From Nectonema munidae (Eukaryota > Nematomorpha > Nectonematoida > Nectonematidae), in NCBI GenBank assembly GCA_030549495.1, contig JAUIRK010001034.1, positions 620,001-684,000 on the forward strand: 64,000 bases of DNA, in the 5' to 3' direction. The position numbers were made by a program, and so were the translations under genes. The notes under the pieces are model-generated. The model saw only the letters and a list, made by a program, of their open reading frames with translations. It did not search any database and had not been told where the DNA came from. Each line of letters begins with the position of its first letter. Position 1 is the stretch's first letter. Positions 46,871-60,022 of the stretch are shown here, piece after piece.

Positions 46871-47072
46871 TTTTTAAAGTTCAGACGTTGTCATTGTCGT
46901 CTCCGTCAATATTTCTTAACAAAAATCAATTTTGCAAAACCAAATAGAAGAAATTTTAATACCATAGAAATCCTGTTGAATGAAGGGACCGGAAAACGGA
47001 AACAGGAATTTTTGAGGCCTCACTCAATAAGTGGGGGCAAGGTTTAAACAGCCCCGCCAGTTGTCAGTCAGT

Positions 47073-47299
47073 TCAAGAATAGGACTTTTTTGGAAGTGGA
47101 AGATGTCAAAAGAAACAAGGAGGATGTTATTGTGTTGGAAAAAATTGTTCAATAATAGGACTTTTTTGGAAGTGGAAGATGTCAAAAGAAACAAGGAGGA
47201 TGTTATTGTGTTGGAGAAAATTGTTCAAGAATAGGACTTTTTTGGAAGTGGAAGATGTCAAAAGAAACAAGGAGGATGTTATTGTGTTGGAGAAAATTA
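47073..47299 (+). repeat. Three tandem copies of a 76-bp unit
   Basis: Copies begin near 47073, 47149 and 47225 (AGGACTTTTTTGG at 47081, 47157 and 47233, exactly 76 bp apart) and are almost identical. One frame of the unit reads FLEVEDVKRNKEDVIVLEKI, a protein-like stretch. Since 76 is not a multiple of three, the frame changes in each copy. The source may be a coding fragment that was later amplified. Confidence 0.9.
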
Positions 47300-48665
47300 A
47301 TTTCCAATCCTTAACTTTTCCTTCCTACTTTTGGTGAAGCTGATGATGATGATCAAATATAGTATTTTGCTCTTCGTTCCCAGGTAGCTATATTTCAGAA
47401 ATTCATTTTCGCAATCTGTGTTCTAATATCACGTGATATAGAGATATTACTCTGGATATTTGTTAACCAATACTTTTTTAAAATTCGCATTGCTCATAAA
47501 AATCATTCGTAACCATCTTATTCCAATTACAAAAGCAAGATAAAAGTTCAAAGATTTTTCGTTTGTATGAAGGAGCAGCTTCTTATTCACTGTTAAAATC
47601 TTTTCGAAATACTCAATATTATATGATTTTGATTACACCACCTCCTAGTTGATTGGAAAACGATAGATCTTTCGTGTAGACAAATTCGTATTTCTTGCCT
47701 GAAACTATGTAGCTATTCAAAGGACTACTACGTTGACAATATAAATACGAGGCTTATTAACATTTTATTACACGAATTACTATTACATTTTCCCTTTGAT
47801 CAAGCCTTTCCTTTCCAATGTGCTTTCAGATGCTTTGTTCTCTCATACTCTCGCCTTCAATAAAAATTTCATAAAGCGTTTTTTTCTTTTTTCCCAAAAA
47901 AGTTTTCATGCTCACATGGTTACGAAATGTTGAATCCAGAGACGAAAGTAGAATAAGACAAAATATATGAAAACTTGATGTTTATGACCATTAAATAACG
48001 ACTGATAGAAAACTTGAGAAATGATTTAGGAAAATACTGATTTTTATTCATGTATCACCATTTTACATCTTAAAATTGCCAAAATGGAGCACAGAAATGA
48101 AATAAATATGGACGATATTGCATTAAAAATATTTTAAATTTGAAAGATATTTTTAGTGAGAAAATATCAAATTTGATAGATAATTTTCTATTTATTTGAT
48201 AGATAAAACTTTGATTACGAAAACTCACCCCTGAAATGAATTGAAAATGAAAATAGAAAATTTATTTTATTTAAAATATGTAAGAAAATTTTGAGATCAT
48301 TTTCACGGTACCAAGGGATTTTCCTAGTTTCCTGGAAAGCGGCTTTTAACCAGAAAAAACATTGTGTAATGATTTCATTACAGTGAGAATTTAGTTTAAA
48401 GGTTATATGAAGATTGCAATAAATTATTTCTGATACAATAAAAGTAGAATTTTTATCAATCCTGTTTTGCTCCAAATTTACTAACTGATATGGCATTTTT
48501 TCAAGCATACATCACTAATTTGATTAGCATTTTGACAGTAATCGCCCACACCGAGCCAAGATGACCTTTTCATTGTAATTTATTATTGGAAAATAATAAT
48601 CGTGAATGGTAACAAAAACTAAACAAATGTATACTAAACTAAGTTGGCAAAGTAGCTCTTAGAAT
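47300..48665. other. AT-rich intergenic stretch, nothing recognised
   Basis: No gene or element supported. A 97-codon minus frame at 48215-48508 (containing WLKAAFQETRKIPWYREN) is unmatched and may be chance or transposon debris. Confidence 0.45.
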
Positions 48666-48670
48666 TAAGT

Positions 48671-48780
48671 ACAGTGCACCCTCGATATTCCGCCACTATT
48701 GGGGTTAGCATCAATTGACGCTATATCGCAGGTAGCGGTTTATCACAGGCGGCGGTTTATCGGGGGTATCGAAAATGTAG
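48671..48780 (+). mobile_element. pogo/Tigger-like terminus and subterminal repeats
   Basis: TACAGTGCACCCTCGATATT is a Tigger-type end (TA target plus CAGTG..CCTCG). It is followed by repeated GGTAGCGGTTTATC and GGCGGCGGTTTATC. No matching right end was found downstream, so the element is truncated or its end has decayed. Confidence 0.55.
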
Positions 48781-49119
48781 CTGTCTTATTTGCTTTGAGT
48801 AGTATTGTGAAGTACGGCATATAATTAAAGTAAGAAATCCAAAAATTTATTTATTTTTTGAAGTTAAAATCCAGCCTTGCTTTTTCTTTACACTTTGAGT
48901 TCAAAACCTCATTTGAGCGTTTTCCTTATTATAATATCACTTTCTAGATTTGTTACTAGTAGCCAGAAATATTTTCTTACGTGAATTTCCTTTATCAACA
49001 GTAACTAAAAATACCTAATGAGTACAAAAGTGTCACTAAAACAAAACGCAAAATTATTTCAAAAATGCGATTTAAAATCATACTCGATTTACTAATATGT
49101 TTCCTTAAAATTATCAAGC

Positions 49120-49645
49120 GAATCCAGCAAATTTGATTGACACTTGGAAAATATTTTTAGTCTTCAACAACCGCTTTCACAAATTTTCACACTAATTTCG
49201 AAAAATCAGTCCACAAATTAAATCAACATGCTAGATTTGTTATAAAAAAATTTAAAATGTGAATCAATCTTTTTGGAGTACATTTTTCGGCATAAACAAT
49301 TAATTTGATTGACACTTTTAGAAAATTTGTTTTATTTAAAATGTGAATGGATGTTTTTGGAGTCAATTTTCAGACATAAACTGCAAAATTAATTGAAATT
49401 TTCAGACATTTTAACACGTTATTTGCAAAAACGTTGTCGGGAAATGAAATCGGCATGGTAGAAATATAAAAATGAGATTTTATTGAAAATTTGAACAATC
49501 TTTTTGGACATCATTTTCAGGCGTAAATCACAACTTTGATTGACACACTTATACATTTTTACACAGCCTGGTCGATTAGATTTGAATGAATGTTTCCGTG
49601 AGCATTTTTATCATCAATCAAAATTTTGGCTGACATTTGCTACTG
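49120..49645 (+). repeat. Degenerate direct repeats
   Basis: Variants of AATCTTTTTGGAGTACATTTTT, followed by CA(G)..ATAAAC and TTTGATTGACACTTTT, recur at irregular spacing of about 110-150 bp. This suggests an old tandem array or repeated insertion of one AT-rich element. Confidence 0.45.
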
Positions 49646-52600
49646 AGTTATTATTTTTTTTGGAAAAATATTTAATATGAATAAGATTACAAATTTTTAA
49701 GAGTGATATTTAAGTTATAATATAAGATATGGACACTATAATTTCAGATATATAATGGAATCAAAAGATGCAGCTAGCGATTTTAAGATACCTCATGAAG
49801 TTTGAAGGGATATAATTCAGTGAAATTTATGATGATTGGCAATTACATTAGCATGAAGGAAGCCGGATTCTACCCTTTTAGGAAGCTAAAAATATATAGC
49901 TTTGCTTCTATATTCCCCATATTTCATAGAGTTCGCACTCAAGCTCTGATATGTAGATTTTATGTCAAAAAACTTTTTTAATCATATGTGGTGCATATTT
50001 GTCTTCAGTGTCTGCAAAGCGAACTTGTAAGTCTGAAGGTTTTTGCAAGTTATCCACCAAGACTTCGATGTTATGGTTTGGAATACGTTGTCCCAATCAA
50101 GTTGGAAAAATACTTAAGATCTCTCCTTTCTAATCAATTTTAAAGAGCAAACGCTAGAAATTTGAAACCCCTTTTGGAGATGTATTCGTTATGTCGTTTC
50201 ATTTAGTGTAATAAATTAATTTTTTTCTGGAAGCACAAAAAAGTGACTAATTAATTACCAACTATATGAATCGATTTGGACTTTTTTTCTTTACGTCCAA
50301 AGCAAACATAATCCAGGTCAGAAAGTGAAACGCAATCCATAATAAAGTTGTTCGTCTTTACAGGCCAAAATTAAAATTAATTTTTTCCCTCAAAAATTTT
50401 ATCAAAATTTAAATCCTTAAGTCTTGATTATAAAATCGAGACTAATAGAATTGACTTTCTTAGTATTTATTTTAAATCAATAATTTGATCAGGAGATATT
50501 TTTTATAAAATTTATAGAGGTAATTCTATTGCTCATGGTTAGTGTCTTCAAGCGGCTGAGTGGCCTTTGATGCTGACCTTCAAAACTTCCTTCTTTTTAA
50601 TTTTTTTTGCGTTTGATTTTGGACTACTCTCATGAAAGTTTTTTCCAAATTTCACTTTTCAATCAATTTTAAGTATTCGTAAAACTTTTGTAAATAAAGT
50701 TATTATTAGTATATTTATATGATTAATAAGGATGAAATAAATATCATATTTGCCAAATTGATCTCTTTTCTTTATATTTTCTTGCTATTTTTTACACTTT
50801 ACTTGCTCTGTATCGCGACACTTATTATTAGATAAGAACTTAAACGTATCTAAAACCTAACTGAAATTCATATTTAAATAATTTTTTGGCAAAGAACATA
50901 TTTCACATGCCCTCAATTGACATTTTTAATAAGGGAAACCTTGAAAAAATTCTTTCTTTTATTCATTTCATTAGTTTATATTTAAGCATGAATACAAAAA
51001 TCAGTGCTATAGAAATCAAAATTTAGAATTGAGAAAGCCATCTTAGTTTTCAATCTTTGAGCGCCGTTACTATAAGCGAAGTAGGGCAACCATTAAAACT
51101 TCATCTTAGATTCGCATTGATTTTGGGCGAAATATACACCCTTTTCCAAACAAATTAACTGTCTACTCACTTTGTTCAACAATCGGATAAATTTTTGCCT
51201 TAAGCCATTTTTGATTTGATTCAATAATTTATCGGAAAGAAAACTTGTGAATATTTACTGAACTAAAAATGAGAAGTGGATGAATATCGCTGTTTTACCC
51301 GCAAACTTCTTCAAGAAGACATTTACATTTTTCTGTGATAGCGAGCATGACGAGCTTCTTTTTTTTAATCAAAGTAATACTTAATAAAGCAAAAACATTT
51401 TGGGATGAAAACATGATATGTATGATTTTTTATTTTCTAAAATTGCAATATTCCCAGACTAGTAAACTAAAGTTGAAATAACAAACTTGCCTATCGATAT
51501 GATTATAAAAATATAAAGAATTTGAAGTTATGTATATATGCGCTTATATGTATAAAAAACGAAGTGTTGACAAGAAAAATAGAATAATGTGTGCACGGAA
51601 TCAATGAATTTAAAAATATTTGAGTATTCCAGAAAAACTAGTAAGGTATATTTATACGCATATATATTTTCCATAACATTTTTAAGCATGTATTGAGAAC
51701 AGATGCGCCTCTTGATATTTGACCTACTGTAGGTAATCTTTGAGAGAAAGTAGAATTTTTAGAAGTGTTTGTGCTTACAATTCTTCTTTTCTTTGAATAG
51801 CTTCTAAAGAAATAAAAATTAGGTCAAAATTAACTGGAATAGATACACAAAATTATAGATAAGTCATCATGGATATACAAAAACAAATTTTTGAGCCAAC
51901 GTTTGCAGAGATAAATTCATTTTTTTGGAAATAAGCGTAATTTAGTGCTTTCAAAAGAATACGCAAAATTATTTGAAAAAAATTTAAAAAAAAATTATTT
52001 GAAATCAATATAACAACAGTTTATGTCTATAAAATATAAACACTTTCTTTCAGCCAATTGAAATACGTTGCAATCAGCTAAACTGCCAGTAAAAAGCATT
52101 TTTGCAGAGCAAATCGAAGCAAATAGTGCATTTATAGCAAATACAAACACGATTTTTCAACCGAAACAGCTGACATTTGAGGCTACTCAAAATTATTAAT
52201 TTTTATGCGCACGCAAAGCTTTTCAAAAAAGACTCATAAATTAAGCATAAAAGGAAAAAAAGGTAAAAAAAATGTATTATTGGCTTTTTATCAGGGTCAA
52301 TATATTTCGAACACTTTAAAAAACTGTTTCACACTTGTAATGGGTGCGAACTGCCGGGTTTGAGAAAGCCCAATCCATCTAGATTCTAGACGAAATATTC
52401 ACTATATAGTTTACGTTACCGCCACTACTCACTAATAATGATTCTAATCTTAAAAACTTTTTGAAATTATTGGCCAACTGATAGAAATACAATTTTGTAC
52501 ATTTTACGAGATTATTCACCTTTTTTAGAAATAAGACAAAATTAGTGAAAGTTTACAACTTCACACAGTTTATTACTAATATGTCATTTCATCAACCAAA

Positions 52601-53961
52601 TTCTAAATTGCTGTAAAGGCGTTGTGAGAAATATATCTTTATAGATTTTGTAAGGACTTAGCTCAAATATTGATATCATAATGAAATCTCAATTTTTAAA
52701 ACTGTTATAAATACCTTAAAAACCATTCTAAGATAAAAATAGGCACACTTTTTTAAGTTTCAATTTGAATTAAAAGATTTACAATTTAAGTTTAAACATA
52801 ATCTTATCACAAATATTTTTTGAAAGTGTTTTAAAAAATATAAAAATTTATATAGTGTGTGACGATAAAAGAAATTAGATTAATTAAGAGTCACATTTAG
52901 CGTTACCAAGAAACGAATGTAGCTTTGAAAGATATTTTATTATTACATTTTTGCCCGGAGTATATGAAAGTAGTTTATTCATTCTGTTTTAAAAAGCTGA
53001 TAAGAATAATAATAATTGAGTAGAATGACAAGAACAAAAATGGTGTATCTCAAGGAAGTTATGAAATCAAGTAATCTTATTCTTTTATTCATATTGTTTG
53101 ATTTGATGCAAATTTTTATTCTTAACTTGACAATTCTGCAAGGATACATGACTGCATGAATGATGTACCCTTGTGTATACAATTATGTAAACTTTATCAC
53201 TTTAACAAAAATAGGTGCTTATTCTTCCAAAGTAGAGGCAGGCGCGTACCGGGGAAAGCTAAATTAAGGTGGCAGAGATGTAATGTGTGTGTGTGTGTGT
53301 GCGCATACATTTTAATTGTTAAAATATTTTCTCTTAATAAAAACCGTAAAGATATCGGATCATCCACACAAAAAAGGAGTTTTATCCTTAGATAAGACTT
53401 TTTTTTTTAAAAATAAATTATTTTGAATTTTTCGAAAAAGCGCTTTTAACTTCAAAACAAATCCTTAAAAATTGGTGGCACTGCTGTATAGCCCCCTCTG
53501 ACAATTTTGAAATGTTTTTAATTTTAATAAAAAAACTTCAATTCCCAAGGTTTACTCATATCTCTTCACTGATTTTTATTTTTTTAATTATGAAGTTGAG
53601 ATGGAACATGTATTTTTGTTTCTCCATTTCTTTGCAGATTTTGTATAATATTGACCCTTTAGTTGGGGAACTATCTAAAGACTTCATTTAAAATGATTCA
53701 TTTACTCTTTTCAATTCGAATTTATTGAGATTCAGAATAAATGATATAAACAAGTTTAGAGTGAAACATGATGTGGATTTGAGAGAAGCAAAGAAAACGC
53801 TTGATACGCAATGTTTAACTTTCCTAAGAAACTTTTATCACACATTTCTTTAGTTTCTTATAAAAAATAATGAGTGTAATTGGTCAAAAGTCAATAAGGT
53901 CTATTTTTTGTATAGATCATTCTCTGCCCTCCCCCAATGCGAGGGATGAAAGCGTACCTTT
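49646..53961. other. AT-rich intergenic stretch, 3' flank of Twist
   Basis: About 4.3 kb in which I support no gene. A (TG)n microsatellite of nine units lies at about 53284-53301. Frames of up to 79 codons here are AT-rich and unconvincing. Confidence 0.5.
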
Positions 53962-56900
53962 TCATTCCTCTTTCATTCGGTAGAGGGAGAATAAGCGTGC
54001 CAACTGCTGGTGAATGAGGTCTGGTTCGTCACCTTCCTTCTCCCGTAGCTCCTCCACGCTCTCTTCTGTGTCCAGGATTTGTAGAAGGAAGTCGATGTAG
54101 ATGCACGCCAGTCGCAACGTCTGAATCTTGCTATTTAACAAGAAAGAGCTTTAAATGGTCGCACAAATATTACGCGTCGTGTTCAAACAGCCTACTTTAT
54201 ACTAATAACCTTTTCCGTCTCACTGTACTTCGCTGAGGTCGTTCACTTATTCATATTGTTTCAAACAAATTAAAAGCTCTACCTAAACTTACATTGAATT
54301 AAGTGCTCTTATTGTCCACAACGCTTGTCCCCCGTTTATTCTCTCTAGGAAACCTAGAACCTTTAACAGGCAATAAAAGAAGAGAAATGAAAATTCTAAA
54401 AATGTTGTTATTTATTTATCCTTAAATTTGATAAAATAAAAATCTAATTTAGAACACTTGATTTAGTTAAGGAATAATTAGTTAACTTAGCATATCACAT
54501 ACACAATTTGTTCAAGTATTTTGAGGGGATTGCCCTGTCATTATAGTTTTGCATTGGTTTTGCAAAATTAATTGTGTGCTATTTTTCGAATGAATTTTCA
54601 TTTAGCTTAAAGAAGGCCGTTTTTTATTTCCTATTTCTCGGCTAAGCCATTATGACTGAAAAGGCAGCAATGACACATCCTAGATGTTAATTTTAGATTT
54701 GATATTTTAATGCTTCATATGCTTGTGTCGTAAACACATTTATATAATTTGGTTTCAAAGATTTTTTTGCCCCACCTCCCTGAATCCGAGTTCACCACTC
54801 CTTTTCAATTTTTGGGTCAAAATTTATAAAAAGTTGGAAATTTTACACAGTTTCACAAAATTTAATAAAAACTAAAGAACTTGATTATTCCACATTATAA
54901 GATTTAGCTTGGTATCTTAAAACACATAGCAAAGCCTGGCATGAAGATTCTCGTTGTTGAAAGGGGTGAATAGCTTGACATAATGAGAATTTCAACAAGA
55001 CCGGCAATTTTTCTCTTGTGACATTCTAAAACGTTTTCTTTGACAGGCATAAAGATTGGAATATTAAACAAGTGATTCAAGTTTAACTCAATTTCTGGGC
55101 GAAAATGATAGTTTAAGTTAAGATATCGCATGTGATGCGTTCGACATTAAGGACTAAGCTATTATTCAGGAAAAGAGGAGCAATATGACGCAAAGGTTTT
55201 TTTTTATGAAAAACTAATCTTATTTCTCTTTTTTGAAAAACTTTGAGTTTAGAAGTGTCACTATGCTCCCAATTTGTTACTGAGTGACATAAAAGTGATA
55301 AAAAAGAGGGTTGTATAATTCCAATTTTATATCCGCTGTAAATTCATTTTGAAACTTTTTAAGTCGTCTCAAAACGTAGTTTAGTTTACAAAAAATGTGT
55401 AAATAAATTTTTTTAACCATGATTCCAACAAATTATGGTGGCCTACTTCTAGTATATGGAAATCAGTTAGATCGATATTAACTGAAAAAGTTTTTCTTTT
55501 TGGTTTTTCTTAGGTTAATATTTACATCAATTTGCCTGAATTTCTAATTTTATAGCAACTTGGTGAGATAGTTCCTTTATATCTTCTGTGTTTGTAAAGA
55601 AGGACAATGGCAGTATAAGAGTTATATGACTAGCAAAAATTGCAATTTCAAAGTTTGAGTTCGATAAGTATATATCATTTATGAAAATAGAAAAATTATG
55701 CCTCCAGTTTCTGAAAGAAACAATAATTTTACTTCCAAATTTTAGTGCGTACATTGAGGTGATACTTGAATATTAAATATTGATAACTCGAATCTTTTGC
55801 CAAATTGAAAAAATAATATTTTTATCTTTCTCATAAAAGAAAAAGAGGTAAACCTTAACACCTGTCGTTTTTCGAAATTGTCATCCTTTGGCATATAAAA
55901 AACTCTTCTCCTGATCTCAAAAAATTAATGCGTCTGAGATTTTTAGGTAATATTCAGTCTTGAGGAAGTTCTTATGACTTGGCGCATAACGAAAGTGTTT
56001 TATTCAAATATCACCATTTTTGACTCGAGGAGTTGCGAAAAATAAGGAAGCAAGAAGCGTTTGTTAAAAAAATGTACTCAAATAAAAGATTCCTAAAAAT
56101 CCAACTTTGGTCCAACTTCAACTTGCGAATCCGTAATGGCATATATATATATATATAATCTCGTAATTATAGACCTGCAATCACTGCAATGGTTTGCCAA
56201 ACGAAGTTGTTGATTCCTTGAATATAAATATTTTCGAAAGAAAGCTTCATGATTTTTGGAAAGATAAAAGATATCTCATTATTTGTATTTTATTTGTATT
56301 ATATTTGATGCAATTCACATAAGCAGTACAAAATGTTTTACATATTTTTTATGTATCACGATTTCATGTATTGAATAAGAATTTCATAAATCTTTTTTTC
56401 TAACTTTCAAAATTTCTCATTTGTCCCCATTTTCCTTTGGCACAAGCAGGGCCAATGTTCAGCAGGCTGTTGTGCTGTTTGGCACAAGCAGGCCCTAGTG
56501 TTCGCGGGGCCGTATGCAAAATGGATTGCGCGGGGCCCAGTGTGGGTAGGAAAAAAGATTAAAAGTGAGAAATAAGATTTTGAAAAAAAGAAAAGGGATT
56601 TGTTTTGTTACTTTTTCATTAACACAAAATGACGATCAAAGTAACTTTACTTTGCGAACCTTGCGTTTAGCGAAATCATACAATATATCATCAAAATGAA
56701 AAATTAGAAGCGCGGGGCCCACTTCAGCCCCATAGGTTGGGCCTAAGGCCGGCCCTGGGCACAAGTATTTACGCTATCCAAATGACAAATTTTTTAAAAA
56801 CTTTTGGTCTTAGAATTTATTTTCAAATGCTATTTTCGGAAATATATATATCCTATGAGGTGTGAGCGTAGCATATAAAATTCTACAATACAGTTTAGTA

Positions 56901-57522
56901 ATTTAATTAGACTTGTAAAGAATTTTAATTGATTTTATTTTATCGAATTTTGGAACTTAATTTTTACTTAAAATACAAATATGAATACTAAAAAATTTAG
57001 TACTAAGTGTAACATTATGGATAGGCACACATAATGAGAGGACCAATTACATGGCAAAATTTCAAAAGGCCGCAAAACCACTAATGTAAAAAATCACAAA
57101 TTTTGTAAAGTAAAAAATCTTATATTATGAAAATTGAATATTAAAAATAGCGGCAAATCAATTATAGCAAATGGGTCTGCTTCAACAAAATGATATGTGA
57201 AAACATGGTTTATATTTATATATTAAAGTGAATATTGAAGATTGGAGAAAGGAAAATACCTCATCTTATCTGAAGGCAGCGAAGGAATGATTTTGCGAAG
57301 AGTTAAAAAGGCTTGATTCAAACTCTCGGTTCGTTTTCTCTCTCTTTTGTTTGCCATGTTTCTTTGGATCTTAGCATCCTCTTCTGAGAATATTTGGCTG
57401 ATTCTAGTTCTGATTTTGCTATCAAAGGACTCAATTTCTTCCACCCTATGTCTCTTTTCCACTTGAGGAATTACTTTACTTGGAAAATACAGTTGGTTGT
57501 CATTATGCCTTGAAGATTTCAT
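53962..57522 (-). CDS. twist: Twist-type bHLH transcription factor, two exons
   Basis: E-box-binding regulator of mesoderm and mesenchyme in the nucleus. Exon 1 is 57522-57260 and exon 2 is 54130-53962, on the minus strand. The intron runs from GTATTT at 57259 to TTAAATAG at 54131, splitting a serine codon (AG/C). The 143-residue protein has its basic region at about 54-66 ([16 protein letters not shown]). The helix-loop-helix follows to about 105: [37 protein letters not shown]. This matches Twist ([37 protein letters not shown]) better than Hand or paraxis. The C-terminus has [10 protein letters not shown], a recognisable version of the WR or Twist box (FSVWRMEG). The ATG at 57520-57522 is the only in-frame Met before a stop at 57571. 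The N-terminus is far shorter than in most Twists; a further 5' exon is possible but not needed. Confidence 0.93.
56447..56757. mobile_element. hAT MITE with 8-bp target duplication in the Twist intron
   Basis: It begins CAGGGCCAATG and ends AAGGCCGGCCCTG, an imperfect inverted pair typical of hAT elements. It is flanked by GGCACAAG on both sides (56439-56446 and 56758-56765), an 8-bp duplication as hAT elements make. Near its left end the sequence GGCACAAGCAGG recurs at 56481-56492, so the left terminus has been partly duplicated. The inside is G+C-rich at both ends (GCGGGGCC) and AT-rich in the middle. No transposase. Confidence 0.9.
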
Positions 57523-57606
57523 CTTTCCCTTGCTTTTTATCTGCTGATGTAGGCTGTGCAATGGTTTTAATTAGCGAAGCAACTTTTATTGTAGTATAAC
57601 GCAGAT

Positions 57607-57837
57607 ATGATGAAAAACACATTGAAATGCTTAATTAGTTACTTTCTCATAATTAGCTGTCAGTCATTTCAAAGGCCAATTAAATTTTCACAAAGACTTT
57701 CAATCAAACAGCGCTCTTTGTATTTTAAACACTCAATGTTGTATAATATAGGCTGCTTCATATTAGCAATGCTAAAAGACATAATATACTATTGTAAACA
57801 TATGAGTAGCTCCATTATCATACAAACCAGAATATGA
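57607..57837 (+). CDS. Small frame with signal-peptide-like start, unidentified
   Basis: MMKNTLKCLISYFLIISCQS opens a 76-codon frame about 85 bp upstream of and divergent from the Twist start codon. The hydrophobic start resembles a signal peptide. The remainder is AT-rich and matches nothing known. Chance is quite likely; it may simply lie in the Twist promoter or 5' UTR. Confidence 0.15.
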   Translation: MMKNTLKCLISYFLIISCQSFQRPIKFSQRLSIKQRSLYFKHSMLYNIGCFILAMLKDIIYYCKHMSSSIIIQTRI

Positions 57838-59291
57838 TAGCTATCTTATTTCATTTCAAATTTTTCACTTAAGAAAATATTTAAAACGTCAGCATAAATA
57901 AAACAATGTTATTATAATAGCTGACAAGAAAATAAACAATAAAATCGATTTAAATTTATGTTTATTCAAGATCACAACGATCATTTCTTTTCCATGATGA
58001 ATACAACAAAAATGCCATAACAGCAAATAATTTACACTTTGAGGTACTCTTTTCTTTCCGTGCAATGACATGCAACAGGTGTAAAGAAAAGTTGTAATTA
58101 CTGGAATAGAAATTTTTTAACCAATGCGCATTATCTTCATTCGCTCACAATAAAGGGCTTCCGGGTAAAATGGGTCTAGTGAATGTTTACTTCATAAAAA
58201 TTCGTTTTTAAGCAAAATTAAACATGTGTAGTTTGGAATAAAATGCTCTAATACACTTTTTTCCAACTTTTCTATCAATTAACGCTAAAATTATGATTAT
58301 TGAAAATTTTTACTCCTTATAACGTTTTTTTCATAAGAAAAAAACAATTTATAATTTTTTTATCATTCGAATAGGAAGTTTAGTGATAAAATGGTAATTT
58401 TGAAAAAACTAAATGAATGCGTTATTTTACATTTTTAGCTTTTCTATTACGTGCTTGACCAAAGTGATTTTAAGTTGGGACAATAATATTATACTCAGAT
58501 TTTACGATTCATTGGCTGTAATGAATAAAGTTTCACACTAGACAACAGCTCATTTACAAAGAATACAAATAGAACTAAGGTACCATTTTAACAAAGGTTT
58601 TAAATTTTAAAAATTGTATAAATTTTAAAAAATTTGCATTTCGTTAGTTAAAAAAACAAGAACTTATTTAACTAAGACTTTTTATTTGTTTTTTATAAAA
58701 TGAACAAGAAGCGATACAAACTCTTTGTAACTTTTAGTAATGTTTTGGATTTTTTTGGTAATTTGTATTATAATAAGTGATTTGATTGTAAACAGTCAGA
58801 AAACTATGAATCAAAGTTCTTTTTTAAATATTTAGTTTTATTTATAATAATCATATTCATAGGCGGATCTAAAACTTAATGCCAAACTTCCTTCCAAATT
58901 TAAAATGTCAAAGGCCGTCAAAGAATCAATATTATTACTAAATTAGAATAATTTTTATTCTTATTTTATGAAGGCATCATCGTTTATCTTAGACACACTC
59001 TTCCCAAATTTCTAAAGATTTCTAACAGTCTTCCAGATGCGAAAAAGATGGTGTGGATCTGGCCCTGAATTTAAATAATTACAAAAGGATTGGGTAAATC
59101 ACGTCTAAACCTACCACTTAAAAGTTTGCCATAACTAGGTTTACTGCTTCCAGCATTCAATCTACCTAAAATGAATTGATTTGCACAGTTTTTTCTTTAA
59201 TCCATTATAAATATGGTTAAGGGTTTCATAAAATCGGACATAATATTATAGAAGAAAAAGATTTACTTTTGTATACGCCACGCAAACATCT
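57838..59291. other. Region upstream of Twist with a possible hAT MITE
   Basis: Mostly unremarkable AT-rich DNA. From about 58861 (AGGCGGATCTAAAACT) to 59068 (GTGTGGATCTGGCCCTG) the ends resemble weak hAT termini, but I found no target duplication. No exon recognised. Confidence 0.35.
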
Positions 59292-59645
59292 GTGATTCCA
59301 ATGAAACTGTATATTCTATATGTGCTTTGCTGCGGATCCAAAATAAAGGAAGGCTTAATGCTTGATTTGAACGCAAGGCCCGTAAATCAAAGAACGACAT
59401 TCAGAGAATCCCTTACTCATTCTTCCATGCCAGAAAGTTGCCGACAAAAGGGAAAGCTATTGAGCAAATTGCAATCAAAACTGGAACAAAAGACAAATAT
59501 GATTTTCAGAAGTGTGTCCTTGTGAAAGAATCTTTTAAATGTGAATGATTAATTGCGAAGAACTAAAACGCTTCATTAGAGACAGACCGTTCTTAATTAA
59601 TATAGGTTATCCTTGAAGCAAGATTGAGTGTATACACAAATAAAA
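59292..59645 (+). CDS. Possible 3' exon with polyadenylation signal, unidentified
   Basis: A frame ending at TGA 59523-59525 reads GLMLDLNARPVNQRTTFRES, then LLSKLQSKLEQKTNMIF. Its composition differs from the AT-rich surroundings. AATAAA follows at about 59639-59644, a credible spacing for a 3' UTR. No upstream exon could be tied to it and no family is recognised. Confidence 0.25.
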
Positions 59646-60022
59646 TTTATTTGAAATATGTTGTGCTTTTAAGCAGTTCAATCTAAAAAATAAAGATTCG
59701 TTCATTCATTCATTCAACCCAAAAAAAGTACCAAAATTTTCATATTCAATGGGGTTTTTCTTATGTCGCTTTATTTGTTGGCTGTCAAGCTAACGGAGAT
59801 ACAAAAATACACAGGAAAACCTTGCGAGACTACTTATATATATGAATGTTGAAAATTTTATATGGAAAAAAATACCTTAGCAGTCATCAAACAGGTTGAA
59901 ATTTGACAAGCTAAGTGAGAATGAACTTTTTAGCTAACACACAAAATTTCAAGTATATTGGATGTAAAATAAAAATTTTATTAAACTTTAAAAAACAATG
60001 TTTTGGAAGGATCGTCTATATT

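Noticed and set aside
50540-50575. tRNA-Ser-like GCGGCTGAGTGGCC stretch
   Set aside because: Resembles a D-arm region only; no acceptor, anticodon or T arm at the right distance.
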